A DNA stretch of 25,090 nucleotides from Rhizobium sp. Q54 (GTDB taxonomy: Bacteria; Pseudomonadota; Alphaproteobacteria; Rhizobiales; Beijerinckiaceae): positions 1 to 25,090 of the forward strand of contig CAMDKB010000009.1 in the NCBI GenBank assembly GCA_945901195.1. The letters run 5' to 3'. A program made the translations under genes and the position numbers. Numbering within the stretch: position 1 is the first letter of the stretch; every line of letters starts with the position of its first letter. Of this stretch, positions 6,966-13,853 are shown one piece after another. The notes under the pieces were generated by a model. The model did not search any database. It was not told the DNA's origin and was given only the letters and a program-made list of their open reading frames with translations.

Positions 6966-7994
6966 CTATTTGAAGATATCCTTGGCCGCCTTGAACATGA
7001 AATCATCCTGCGTGCCGTCGCGTGCACCGAGCATTTTTGCATCCGCGAAGGGGCGCAGGATAGCTGGATATTTATCCCCCAGCCCCTGGGCCATGGGCGC
7101 GAGGCCATAGGCCGCAAATATGCCTTGCCCTTCAAGTGATGTGGTAAAGTCGATGAACAGCTTTCCCGCATTGGGATTGGGTGCCCCACGAACCAGGCTC
7201 ACGCTGAAAGGCGTATAAGTCATGCCTTCTTCAAGCACGACTCCGGCGACAGGAAGCCCCTGTGACGCCGTCAGATTGAAAATTGTGAAAGGCAAGAAGA
7301 TTGAAAATTCGCCACGTGCGACGCGCCGTTCACCATTACGCAAATCGCGTGTGAACGTGATCTGGTTTTGTTCGAGCCTTTTGAGATAGTCGGGACCAAA
7401 CTTGTTGTAGGTAACCGTGAAAAACGTGTTGCCGCCGCCCGCTGCGCGAAAGTCATCGGCAAGTATCTTGCCTTTCCATTTGGGATCGAGAAGATCCGCA
7501 TAGGTTTTGGGCGGGTCTTTCACCAGTGCGGTGTTGATGAGGATGGCATAACGGATTGTGAAAATCGGCAGGTGCATGTCAGTGCTTTGCCACTGCTGGC
7601 GCACTTCATCGCTGATATTTTTCAGATTGGGCAACGCGCCAAAAGGCTGGATGGTGCGATCTTCAGCTGCAAATTGCCGGGTCTGCGTTGCAGATGTCCA
7701 CATGGCGTCGGCCAGAACCCGGTTTGCAACCAGTTCAGTGCGTACTCGTTCCCGCAATTCGGAAGCGCGTACTTCGAGAACCTCTACCCGTATGCCGTAT
7801 TTCGCTTGAAACGCCTTGGCAATGGCTGGCGTCGCATCACTGCCCACCATGCCGGTATAAAGACGCATCAGCCCTTCCTTTTTGGCGGCTGCAACGATCT
7901 TCTCAAAATCTTCAGATTGCGCCACCGCCATATTCAGGCACATGCAAGCCGCGAGCAGGCCCGTAACAGTTCTGAACACCAAACTTGTCTTCAT
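6966..7994 (-). CDS. ABC transporter extracellular solute-binding protein, iron(III)/PotD-like class
   Basis: A 342-residue periplasmic binding protein of the family used by Fe(III), 2-aminoethylphosphonate and related importers. A Sec signal peptide (MKTSLVFRTVTGLL..., cleavage near AVAQ, residue 25) precedes a mature part with EKIVAAAKKEGLMRLYTGM, DPKWKGKI, an aspartate-containing segment around LADDF and ARGEFSIFLPF. The frame is open to 8033 (GTG), but no ribosome site supports that codon. The ATG at 7994 starts a normal signal peptide; an ATG at 8006 is also possible. The usual iron-ligand tyrosine pair is not evident, so an organic ligand is as likely as iron. No permease or ATPase is adjacent; the FbpB/FbpC-like pair at 16996-19886 is the nearest candidate partner. 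Confidence 0.9.
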   Translation of the reverse strand: MKTSLVFRTVTGLLAACMCLNMAVAQSEDFEKIVAAAKKEGLMRLYTGMVGSDATPAIAKAFQAKYGIRVEVLEVRASELRERVRTELVANRVLADAMWTSATQTRQFAAEDRTIQPFGALPNLKNISDEVRQQWQSTDMHLPIFTIRYAILINTALVKDPPKTYADLLDPKWKGKILADDFRAAGGGNTFFTVTYNKFGPDYLKRLEQNQITFTRDLRNGERRVARGEFSIFLPFTIFNLTASQGLPVAGVVLEEGMTYTPFSVSLVRGAPNPNAGKLFIDFTTSLEGQGIFAAYGLAPMAQGLGDKYPAILRPFADAKMLGARDGTQDDFMFKAAKDIFK

Positions 7995-8051
7995 GCTCGG
8001 ATCCATATGTATGTTTTGCGCTTGAGACAACACCAGCGGGAATCGGCGCGT

Positions 8052-9044
8052 TTACTTTACGATGTCCCTGGCGCGGGCGATAATATGTTCAGGGACGCGA
8101 TAGATATCGCCGATCATTTTTTCAGCTTCCGCGCCGGAGATTGGACTGATAGTCAGATCAAGTTTCTGCGCTTCGGCAAGAAACTCTGTATCGGCCATGG
8201 TGGCGTCAAAACCCTTGCGCAGCGTAGCGAGCCGTTCGACCGGTATCTCACGCGATGCAATGAAGGGGCGTCCGAGATCGTCAGGCGATATCAGCACGTT
8301 TAGCAAAGTCTTGTCATCCGGGGTTTTCGCGAGATCGACTACGAAAGGCACATCGCCATCGAGATTGGGGATGGGCGGCTTTGTGAACGCCACCAGCGCC
8401 GAAATCTTCTTGTCCTTGATCCATTGCGGCGGATTGCTGCTCCACGCGCCGCAGCCGCCGTCAAGTTCACCCCGCTCAATGGCGAGCCGCTCTTCAGCGC
8501 TGCCGGGATAACCGGTAACGTGGTGCACTTTCACGCCGAAGAGATTCTTCATGATCGCGTGATTGATGTAAGCCGACGCACCGGGCGCGGTGGTTCCCAG
8601 ATTGAACCGATCACGCTTGAGCAAATCGTCCCAGCTTCTTACGCCGCCAGCATTCCAGGCATAGCAGACGCGGTAATCTTTGGTGATACTGCCGATCCAG
8701 GCATAATCGGGAAAACGGACCTTCACCTTGTCGTATTCAAGTAACGACTGATTGATCAGCCCCGGATTAAACGCAGTAATCACACTGCCATCTTTTTTGC
8801 CGGCGTTGTCGAGATAGCGCACGGCGGTGAGACTGGATGCGCCAGGCATATTCTGCACGATGATACGCGGATAGCCTGGCAGATTACGTCCATAATGTCG
8901 TGAGAGTACGCGCGCATAGGTATCGTAACCGCCGCCGGGGGAGAATCCGACAATGATCGAAATTTGCGGATACGGGTCTTGCGCAACCGAAAGGGTCGGC
9001 GTGAAAAGCAATGCTGCCGTAGTGATGACCTGTGCTATGCGCAT
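8052..9044 (-). CDS. TTT-family (Bug/TctC) solute-binding protein, diverged type
   Basis: A 330-residue periplasmic binding protein with a short Sec signal (cleavage near SVAQ). Unlike the array at 1-3838 it has the more usual motif IIVGFSPGGGYDTYARVLSRHYG, followed by a VQNMPGASSLTA segment typical of Bug proteins and GTTAPGASAYINHAIM. The second lobe carries VTGYPGSAEERLAIERGELDGG. The ATG at 9044 has an AGAAGG-like site 7 bases upstream. It lies between the cupin gene (39 bases) and the ABC binding protein in one - strand run, with no TctA/TctB gene nearby. The ligand is unknown; the context suggests the substrate of the neighbouring oxygenases. Confidence 0.92.
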   Translation of the reverse strand: MRIAQVITTAALLFTPTLSVAQDPYPQISIIVGFSPGGGYDTYARVLSRHYGRNLPGYPRIIVQNMPGASSLTAVRYLDNAGKKDGSVITAFNPGLINQSLLEYDKVKVRFPDYAWIGSITKDYRVCYAWNAGGVRSWDDLLKRDRFNLGTTAPGASAYINHAIMKNLFGVKVHHVTGYPGSAEERLAIERGELDGGCGAWSSNPPQWIKDKKISALVAFTKPPIPNLDGDVPFVVDLAKTPDDKTLLNVLISPDDLGRPFIASREIPVERLATLRKGFDATMADTEFLAEAQKLDLTISPISGAEAEKMIGDIYRVPEHIIARARDIVK

Positions 9045-9083
9045 TCGAATGCCTTCTACGTTCGCAAAACAGATATCCCCGGT

Positions 9084-9665
9084 TTATGCATTCAGCTCAA
9101 ACGGGATTTGAGTTGGTCCCGGACCACGCCGCACGCTGTTGGTCACGGGATCGTATTGGCCCTGAATGATTTCGCCCAGCCTTGCACTGCGCAGGATGAT
9201 CGCGGTTGATCGGGTAGGCCCGCCTTTTTCCGAATGAATGTCCATCGGCGGCACGATATCGACCTTGCCGGTATGTCCTTTGCCGATGGAATTGAGTTTC
9301 ACTTCCGCGAAATTTTCATCCTTGCCATCGTCGATGCGATCATAACGCTCAAGGTCTTCCGTCCCGGTCAACACGCCATACATCACCCAGACGGGTCCAT
9401 GATCGTGTATGCTGCCCTTGCGGCCCGGTACGCGCACCACAGCATTGATTGCAAATTCATGATCGGGATCGACATAAAGCAAAAGATTCTTGCGGCCTTC
9501 GGTCGAGGGCCAGTCGGCGGACAGCTGTTGCAGCCTCTTGTCCTGCAAAAGCCTTTCCATGAAGGGTTTGGCTTTGGCCATGCGGACGGAGTTGTCGCTT
9601 TCCTGTGACCAGATGTTGCGTACATCGTCGATAAAGGACTGGAGGGCAGGCAAAAGCTGCGGCAT
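9084..9665 (-). CDS. Cupin protein with three-His metal site, cysteine-dioxygenase-like
   Basis: A 193-residue cytoplasmic single-cupin protein. The first cupin motif is GSIHDHGPVWVMYGVLTG (His87 and His89; the usual glutamate is not conserved) and the second contains DIHSEKG (His144). This three-histidine arrangement is that of thiol dioxygenases (cysteine and 3-mercaptopropionate dioxygenase) and related non-heme iron enzymes, which oxidise thiols to sulfinates. The exact substrate is not shown. The frame runs upstream to 9788 but would overlap the preceding gene; GGGAG, 5 bases before the ATG at 9665, sets the start. It sits 31 bases after the TauD-like gene and before the Bug protein, so it is probably in one operon. 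It could also be an aromatic-ring cupin dioxygenase. Confidence 0.85.
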   Translation of the reverse strand: MPQLLPALQSFIDDVRNIWSQESDNSVRMAKAKPFMERLLQDKRLQQLSADWPSTEGRKNLLLYVDPDHEFAINAVVRVPGRKGSIHDHGPVWVMYGVLTGTEDLERYDRIDDGKDENFAEVKLNSIGKGHTGKVDIVPPMDIHSEKGGPTRSTAIILRSARLGEIIQGQYDPVTNSVRRGPGPTQIPFELNA

Positions 9666-9696
9666 GTTTACTCCCATCAGATTTTGATTGCTGCAA

Positions 9697-10581
9697 TCAG
9701 CCGAGGACTTCCTCGCCTTCGATCGTGCAGCGTCGCAGAAGCCGTTCTTCTTCAGGCGGAAACCACGTACGCGCATGGATGGTGGCAAGATTGTCCCACA
9801 TTACGAAATCGCCGAGTTGCCATTCATGCTCGTAAATAAACTCCCGTCGCTCGCCGATTTCGTAGAGTTGATCGAGCACGGCTTCGCTTTCTTCAGGTTC
9901 CATGCCGGCAATTGCGCGTGTCATCAACCTGTCGACAAACAGCGCCTTCTTGCCTGTGTTGGGGTGGCAAATGACAACCGGATGATACCAGTGCGGCGCT
10001 TTTGAAATATCTTCGGCAAGTTCCACGCGTTCGTTGCGCTTGTATTCGTGGATATGCAGCGCCTTGCGCCCTTCGAGCTTATGTTTCAATTCAGCGGGCA
10101 GAGCCTCGTAGGCCTTGTAGGTGTTCGAGAACATGGTGTTGCCTCCAGTTTTTGGCAGTTTCAGACCATAAAGAAACGTATATTTGTAGGGCCGTGAGGA
10201 ATAGCCGCTGTCGATATGAAACCACATATCGCCATCGCCAAAAGCACCGATGGGACGGCCATCGACCTTTATGTTCGTCACCAGCATGAATTTGGGATTA
10301 TTCTGCAGAATGCCTTCGGAGCGATTCCGCAAATGATCGGGCGCGATCTTGCGATTGCCCGGTTCGCCAAAATAGGAAGCGAAGCGCAATTGATCATCTT
10401 CGCTCACTTGCTGCCCGCGGAACACCAGAACGAGATGATCGTCCCAGGCTTGCTGAATGATCTTCACTTGTTCTGGGGAAAGAGGCCGGGTCAGATCCAC
10501 CCCTGATATCATTGCGCCGCAATGCGGGGCGAGTGGTTGAATGCGAATTTCAAGTTTCTGGATGTCGCTGGCATCGTCCAT
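9697..10581 (-). CDS. TauD/TfdA-family Fe(II)/2-oxoglutarate-dependent dioxygenase
   Basis: A 294-residue cytoplasmic oxygenase of the taurine / 2,4-D dioxygenase family. Iron ligands appear as H122-I-D124 (WFHIDSGYS) and H269 (WDNLATIHAR), with the 2-oxoglutarate-binding arginine in LLRRCTIEG (R283/R284). The family segment KTGGNTMF lies at about 144-151. Such enzymes couple 2-oxoglutarate decarboxylation to hydroxylation, often releasing sulfite from sulfonates or cleaving ether or ester links. The frame extends to 10635, but GGAGG 6 bases before the ATG at 10581 fixes the start. It heads the five-gene - strand run, with a stem-loop and repeat cluster just upstream. The substrate is uncertain: the cluster fits either a sulfonate or an aromatic acid derivative. 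Confidence 0.93.
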   Translation of the reverse strand: MDDASDIQKLEIRIQPLAPHCGAMISGVDLTRPLSPEQVKIIQQAWDDHLVLVFRGQQVSEDDQLRFASYFGEPGNRKIAPDHLRNRSEGILQNNPKFMLVTNIKVDGRPIGAFGDGDMWFHIDSGYSSRPYKYTFLYGLKLPKTGGNTMFSNTYKAYEALPAELKHKLEGRKALHIHEYKRNERVELAEDISKAPHWYHPVVICHPNTGKKALFVDRLMTRAIAGMEPEESEAVLDQLYEIGERREFIYEHEWQLGDFVMWDNLATIHARTWFPPEEERLLRRCTIEGEEVLG

Positions 10582-10600
10582 TGCGCGCCTCCCGTTTGCA

Positions 10601-10633
10601 GATTTGCAGACACCGTAACGGAGCCTGCAAATC
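10601..10633 (-). repeat. Inverted repeat / stem-loop upstream of the TauD-like gene
   Basis: GATTTGCAG at 10601-10609 and CTGCAAATC at 10625-10633 form a perfect 9-bp inverted repeat around a 15-base spacer that itself holds CCG/CGG complementarity. Outside it, further copies of TTTGCAG (10595-10601) and GCAAATC (10637-10643) extend the symmetry. It lies in the 71-base gap between the MBL gene stop and the TauD-like start, 13 bases before the ribosome site. No T-tract follows. It may be an operator, an mRNA processing stem or a weak terminator. Confidence 0.55.
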
Positions 10634-10652
10634 ATCGCAAATCGTGGGTGCG

Positions 10653-11549
10653 TCAGCCGACAACCTCTTCTGCGCCCGGACGCGGACGGACTGGGATCAT
10701 GAGATAATGCACCCCGTTTTGCTCTGCCTTCGGAAAGCGTCCGGCGCGTATGTTGACCTGAATGGCCGGCAGCAGCAGCGAGGGCGCGGCGAGCTTCTGG
10801 TCTCGTGCATGGCGCAGGGCGACAAACTGCCCGGCGCTGACCCCTTCATGTACGTGAATATTATTTTCGCGTTCTGCGCGCACGGTCGTTTCCCATGCAT
10901 ATTGATCGCGGCCTGGCGCCTTGTAGTCGTGGCACATGAAAAGCCGGGTTTCAGGCGGTAACGACAACAGTTTCTGGATTGATTTATACAGCTGTTCGGC
11001 ATCGCCTCCTGGGAAGTCCGCCCGTGCCGTTCCATAATCGGGCATGAATATCGTGTCGCCCACGAAAACGGCATCGGCGATCTTGTAGGCTACGTCCGCC
11101 GGTGTATGGCCGGGAACGTGGAGTACCTCGATCTCAAGTCCTCCCAAGGAAAGCCGTTCACTGTCCGTAAAAAGGTGATCGAAATCGCTGCCGTCCGTTT
11201 TCAGGTCTTCGGCGTTGAAAATAGGTCTGAAAATCCGTTGCACATCACGAATGTGCTCGCCAATGCCAATTTTAGCGCCTGTCTTCCCTTTGAGCCAGGG
11301 TGCACCGGAGAGATGATCGGCGTGAGCATGAGTTTCCAGAACCCATTCAATGTGGAGCCCAAGCCCTTCCGCCTCTTTCAGGATGGCTTCAACTGAGCGC
11401 ACGTCCACAGTACCGCCCTTGTGATCGTAATCCAGAACCGGATCAATGACGGCAGCCTTGAGCGTTGCCTGATCCCAGACGAGATACGAGATCGTGTTCG
11501 TCGGCTCGTCGAAATACGCCTTTATTTCGGGTCGGATGGCATGTTCCAT
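10653..11549 (-). CDS. blh: MBL-fold persulfide dioxygenase-like protein (Blh/ETHE1 type)
   Basis: A 298-residue metallo-beta-lactamase-fold protein. The metal motif is T-H74-A-H76-A-D78-H79, with H148 (HVPGHTPADV), D165 (FVGDTIFMPD) and H207 (MCHDY). DYGTARADFPGG follows, typical of persulfide dioxygenases, which oxidise glutathione persulfide to sulfite. Without an extra rhodanese domain it matches the short Blh form found beside BigR repressors in Agrobacterium and Xylella. The frame reaches a TTG at 11561, but GGAG 6 bases before the ATG at 11549 sets the start. It is divergent from the bigR-like gene, with a shared AT-rich promoter/operator, so repression relieved by persulfide is the likely control (family knowledge). 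Confidence 0.9.
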   Translation of the reverse strand: MEHAIRPEIKAYFDEPTNTISYLVWDQATLKAAVIDPVLDYDHKGGTVDVRSVEAILKEAEGLGLHIEWVLETHAHADHLSGAPWLKGKTGAKIGIGEHIRDVQRIFRPIFNAEDLKTDGSDFDHLFTDSERLSLGGLEIEVLHVPGHTPADVAYKIADAVFVGDTIFMPDYGTARADFPGGDAEQLYKSIQKLLSLPPETRLFMCHDYKAPGRDQYAWETTVRAERENNIHVHEGVSAGQFVALRHARDQKLAAPSLLLPAIQVNIRAGRFPKAEQNGVHYLMIPVRPRPGAEEVVG

Positions 11550-11579
11550 GATTTTCTCCAATTCGGGATGCGATTGCTG

Positions 11580-11625
11580 TTGACATGTATATTCGTATTC
11601 TCTAAATAAGCAATATCTAATTTAG
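11580..11625. promoter_or_regulatory. Divergent promoter/operator for blh and bigR-like genes
   Basis: For the + strand, TTGACA (11580-11585), 17 bases, then TAAATA (11603-11608) forms a likely promoter. For the - strand, TTGCTT (11613-11608), 16 bases, then TATACA (11591-11586) is a candidate. An AT-rich inverted repeat, CTAAAT (11602-11607) and ATTTAG (11620-11625), overlaps the + strand -10 and the - strand -35. That placement would let one bound ArsR-family dimer block both promoters. BigR is known to bind an AT-rich palindrome overlapping the -10; the match here is by position and composition, not exact sequence. Confidence 0.6.
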
Positions 11626-11634
11626 TAAGATCGG

Positions 11635-11973
11635 ATGAATGAAACGACGATGAGCAGTCAGATAACAGCGAGAGGCGCCGCAGCCGACCTTGAGGCCAGA
11701 GCGAACGAAGTTGCAGCGCTTCTTCGGGAGTTGGCGAATGAGAAGCGGTTGCTCATCCTGTGCTTGCTCGTGGAAACGGGCGAAATGCGGGTGAACGATC
11801 TGGCCGAGAAAATTGGCCTGAGCCAGTCGGCGCTGTCGCAGCACCTTGCGCGCTTGCGCGAAGAGAAGCTCGTCACGTTCCGCCGGGACAGTCAGACGCT
11901 TTGGTACAGGATCGCAGATCCCCGCATCGAAGATCTCATGGCGCAATTGCACCGGATATTCTGCCCAACCTGA
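11635..11973 (+). CDS. bigR: ArsR-family repressor, BigR/SqrR-like persulfide sensor
   Basis: A 112-residue winged-helix repressor. The helix-turn-helix region is VNDLAEKIGLSQSALSQHLARLREEKLV. Two cysteines only, C43 (LLILCLLVE) in helix 2 and C110 (RIFCPT) at the C-terminus, match the pair that forms a di- or tetrasulfide bridge in BigR, SqrR and YgaV. The arsenic-type CxC site is absent. Persulfide sensing is therefore the likely function, releasing the shared operator at 11602-11625. The start at 11635 has only a weak ribosome site; an ATG at 11650 is an alternative. It precedes the rhodanese and TauE genes, probably in one transcript, as in known BigR regulons. Confidence 0.9.
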   Translation: MNETTMSSQITARGAAADLEARANEVAALLRELANEKRLLILCLLVETGEMRVNDLAEKIGLSQSALSQHLARLREEKLVTFRRDSQTLWYRIADPRIEDLMAQLHRIFCPT

Positions 11974-12030
11974 AACGTCCTGCGCAGCTGCAGGTTTCCG
12001 AATCCCAGCCTCAACCTCATGGAGCGAATA

Positions 12031-12558
12031 ATGTCCCTTCCAACAATCTCACCGCAAAAAGCACGCGAACTCATTTCTTCTGGAGCACTCCTTGTGGATA
12101 TCCGCGAAGCGGATGAACATGCCCGGGAGAAAATCTCGCTCGCCCATCATGAGCCGCTTTCGCGTCTGGACAAGGTCAACGCGCCAGGACCAGCACCGAT
12201 GGTGATTTTTCACTGCAAATCCGGCAACCGCACCTTATCCAATGCCGGCAAGCTCGCCTGTGCTACCGATGTGGATGCCTATATTCTCGAAGGCGGTATT
12301 GACGCCTGGAAGAAGGCCGGATTGCCCGTCATCTCCAACACCAACCAGCCTATTGAAATGATGCGGCAGGTGCAGATCGCGGCGGGCTCGATGGTTGTTG
12401 CGGGCGTCGCGCTTGGTGTTCTCGTGCATCCCGGCTTTTACGGGCTGGCCGGATTCGTCGGCGCCGGCCTGATGTTTGCGGGGATCTCTGGCACCTGTGC
12501 GATGGCGCGTATTCTTGGTTTTGCGCCATGGAACCGCCGCGCCAACGCCACCGCATAA
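12031..12558 (+). CDS. Membrane-anchored rhodanese, YgaP-like
   Basis: A 175-residue protein with an N-terminal rhodanese domain (about 5-105) and two transmembrane helices at the C-terminus (about 117-135 and 137-157), the architecture of E. coli YgaP. The active-site loop is C62-KSGNRT; the aspartate and arginine in VDIREADEH are conserved too. Rhodaneses move sulfane sulfur to thiols or cyanide; here the product would be a persulfide or thiosulfate. GGAG at 12021-12024, 6 bases before the ATG at 12031, is used, although the frame is open to 12019. It lies between the bigR-like gene (57 bases) and the exporter gene (11 bases), consistent with one sulfide-detoxification transcript. Confidence 0.93.
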   Translation: MSLPTISPQKARELISSGALLVDIREADEHAREKISLAHHEPLSRLDKVNAPGPAPMVIFHCKSGNRTLSNAGKLACATDVDAYILEGGIDAWKKAGLPVISNTNQPIEMMRQVQIAAGSMVVAGVALGVLVHPGFYGLAGFVGAGLMFAGISGTCAMARILGFAPWNRRANATA

Positions 12559-12569
12559 AGGGAGAGCAG

Positions 12570-13355
12570 ATGTCAGAACTCCTGACCGACCTGACAACAG
12601 GAGCTTCTGGCGCACTCGTAGGTGCAATCCTTGGCTTGGTGGGCGGAGGCGGGTCGATATTGGCGGTGCCGCTGTTGGTCTATGCAGTGGGAATCGCCTC
12701 GCCGCATGCTGCTATAGGCACCAGCGCGATAGCAGTTTCCATAAGCGCACTGACCAATCTGGTCCTGCATGCCCGGGCGGGCCACGTGAAATGGCCATGC
12801 GCCATTGCTTTTTCCGCTGCGGGAATTGCAGGCGCATTGACGGGCGCGCATTTCGCCAAGTTGATGGACGGCAAGCAGCTTTTATTTCTCTTTGGTCTGC
12901 TCATGATCGGGGTTGGCGCGGCGATGCTCCGCCCCAGGAAGGATGAAGGACAGGCGGAAGTCAGACTTGACCGGGCGACTGCAAAGACTCTTCTTCCCTT
13001 TATCCTGGGGACCGGTTTTGCAGTGGGCCTCATGTCCGGATTTTTTGGAATCGGCGGGGGATTTCTGATTGTCCCTGGCCTGATGTTCGCCACCGGCATG
13101 CCGCTGGTCTACGCCATCGGCACTTCGTTGGTATCAGTGGCTGCCTTTGGCGCCTCGACCGCCGCCAGCTACGCATGGTCTGGCCTCATTGACTGGCGCA
13201 TCGCCGGCATATTTATCGCCGGTGGCGCCATAGGTGGCGTTGCCGGGGTGGCGCTCGGAAAAACGCTCGTAGATAAAAAGCGGGCGCTGGGGCTGGTGTT
13301 CGCAGGCATTGTGATAGCCGCGGGGCTATATGTGACAATACGCGGCCTGATGTAG
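12570..13355 (+). CDS. TauE/SafE family sulfite/sulfoacetate exporter-like membrane protein
   Basis: A 261-residue inner-membrane protein with about 8 hydrophobic segments in two repeats. Each repeat carries the glycine-rich family motif: GLVGGGGSILAVPLLV near the N-terminus and GFFGIGGGFLIVPGLMF in the second half. TauE/SafE proteins are thought to export sulfite, sulfoacetate or other organosulfur anions. The frame begins at 12528, but GGGAG 5-6 bases before the ATG at 12570 sets the start. It follows the rhodanese and ends the BigR-type module. In known BigR operons a TauE-like gene disposes of the sulfite made by the persulfide dioxygenase. Confidence 0.92.
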   Translation: MSELLTDLTTGASGALVGAILGLVGGGGSILAVPLLVYAVGIASPHAAIGTSAIAVSISALTNLVLHARAGHVKWPCAIAFSAAGIAGALTGAHFAKLMDGKQLLFLFGLLMIGVGAAMLRPRKDEGQAEVRLDRATAKTLLPFILGTGFAVGLMSGFFGIGGGFLIVPGLMFATGMPLVYAIGTSLVSVAAFGASTAASYAWSGLIDWRIAGIFIAGGAIGGVAGVALGKTLVDKKRALGLVFAGIVIAAGLYVTIRGLM

Positions 13356-13358
13356 TCG

Positions 13359-13380
13359 TCCCGGTCACTTCTGACCGGGA
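13359..13380. terminator. Hairpin between the convergent exporter and VOC genes
   Basis: TCCCGGTCA (13359-13367) and TGACCGGGA (13372-13380) form a perfect 9-bp stem with a 4-base loop. No T-tract follows on either strand, so it is at best a weak bidirectional terminator or a factor-dependent one. It overlaps the last codons and stop of the VOC gene on the - strand and lies 3 bases after the exporter stop. Confidence 0.5.
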
Positions 13381-13805
13381 GGACCCTGAAACTCCCATGT
13401 GTGGCCCTGCGGATCGAGCAGAAACAATTGGGGATCCCCGGTCAGGTTTCCGATCTCCTGAAAAGGAACGCCCAGAGCCGTCATGCGGGCGCGAAACGCT
13501 CCGACATCGCGAATTTTCCAAGCGGTATGACGGCCTGCGGGGGTGATCTTGGCGTCAGAGCCGGGACGCAGCGTGTTTTCATTCACAATCAGATGAAAGC
13601 TCACAGTACGATCGGCGTCGACCATCCAGGCGCCAGAACCCATCGCATCAAGCGCAGGCGGCCGCGGAATTTGCGTTAGACCCAACACATCGCGGAAGAA
13701 CGCGATCAGATCAGGCAACTTGTCCTTGTCGCAGGGAATGCCTTCATGGCTGACGCCATCAAAGCGCAAGGCAGGCACATCGGTTGCAGTGGCGGTGGCT
13801 GACAT
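13365..13805 (-). CDS. VOC-family (glyoxalase/bleomycin-resistance/dioxygenase) protein
   Basis: A 146-residue single-chain VOC protein with two beta-alpha-beta-beta-beta units. Likely metal ligands are H20 (GVSHEGIP), H71 (SFHLIV), H93 (GRHTAW) and E138 (HTWEFQGP), the arrangement used by glyoxalase I and fosfomycin-type enzymes. GGGAGAG with about 6 bases to the ATG supports the start. It follows the FAD monooxygenase by 48 bases on the same strand and probably shares a transcript. That suggests action on a product of the hydroxylase, for example isomerisation or ring cleavage, although single-domain VOC proteins are hard to assign. It could equally be a binding or resistance protein. Confidence 0.88.
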   Translation of the reverse strand: MSATATATDVPALRFDGVSHEGIPCDKDKLPDLIAFFRDVLGLTQIPRPPALDAMGSGAWMVDADRTVSFHLIVNENTLRPGSDAKITPAGRHTAWKIRDVGAFRARMTALGVPFQEIGNLTGDPQLFLLDPQGHTWEFQGPPGQK

Positions 13806-13853
13806 TTGTCTCTCCCAGTTCTGAGGGGCACTTTGAACTTATCCGCGAAAACG

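Noticed and set aside
7368..8303. + strand open frame of 311 codons opposite the ABC binding protein
   Set aside because: It spans the end of one real - strand gene and the start of another, with no family motif or ribosome site.
9084..9788. Longer 234-residue form of the cupin
   Set aside because: The extra N-terminus overlaps the end of the TauD gene and has no homology; GGGAG before the ATG at 9665 supports the shorter form.
10512..10961. + strand frame opposite the TauD/MBL junction
   Set aside because: It overlaps the C-terminal end of a well-supported MBL gene and shows no domain features.
11974..12030. CTGCGCAGCTGCAG palindromic stretch between bigR and the rhodanese
   Set aside because: Short GC-rich self-complementarity without a T-tract or repeat elsewhere; not distinguishable from chance.
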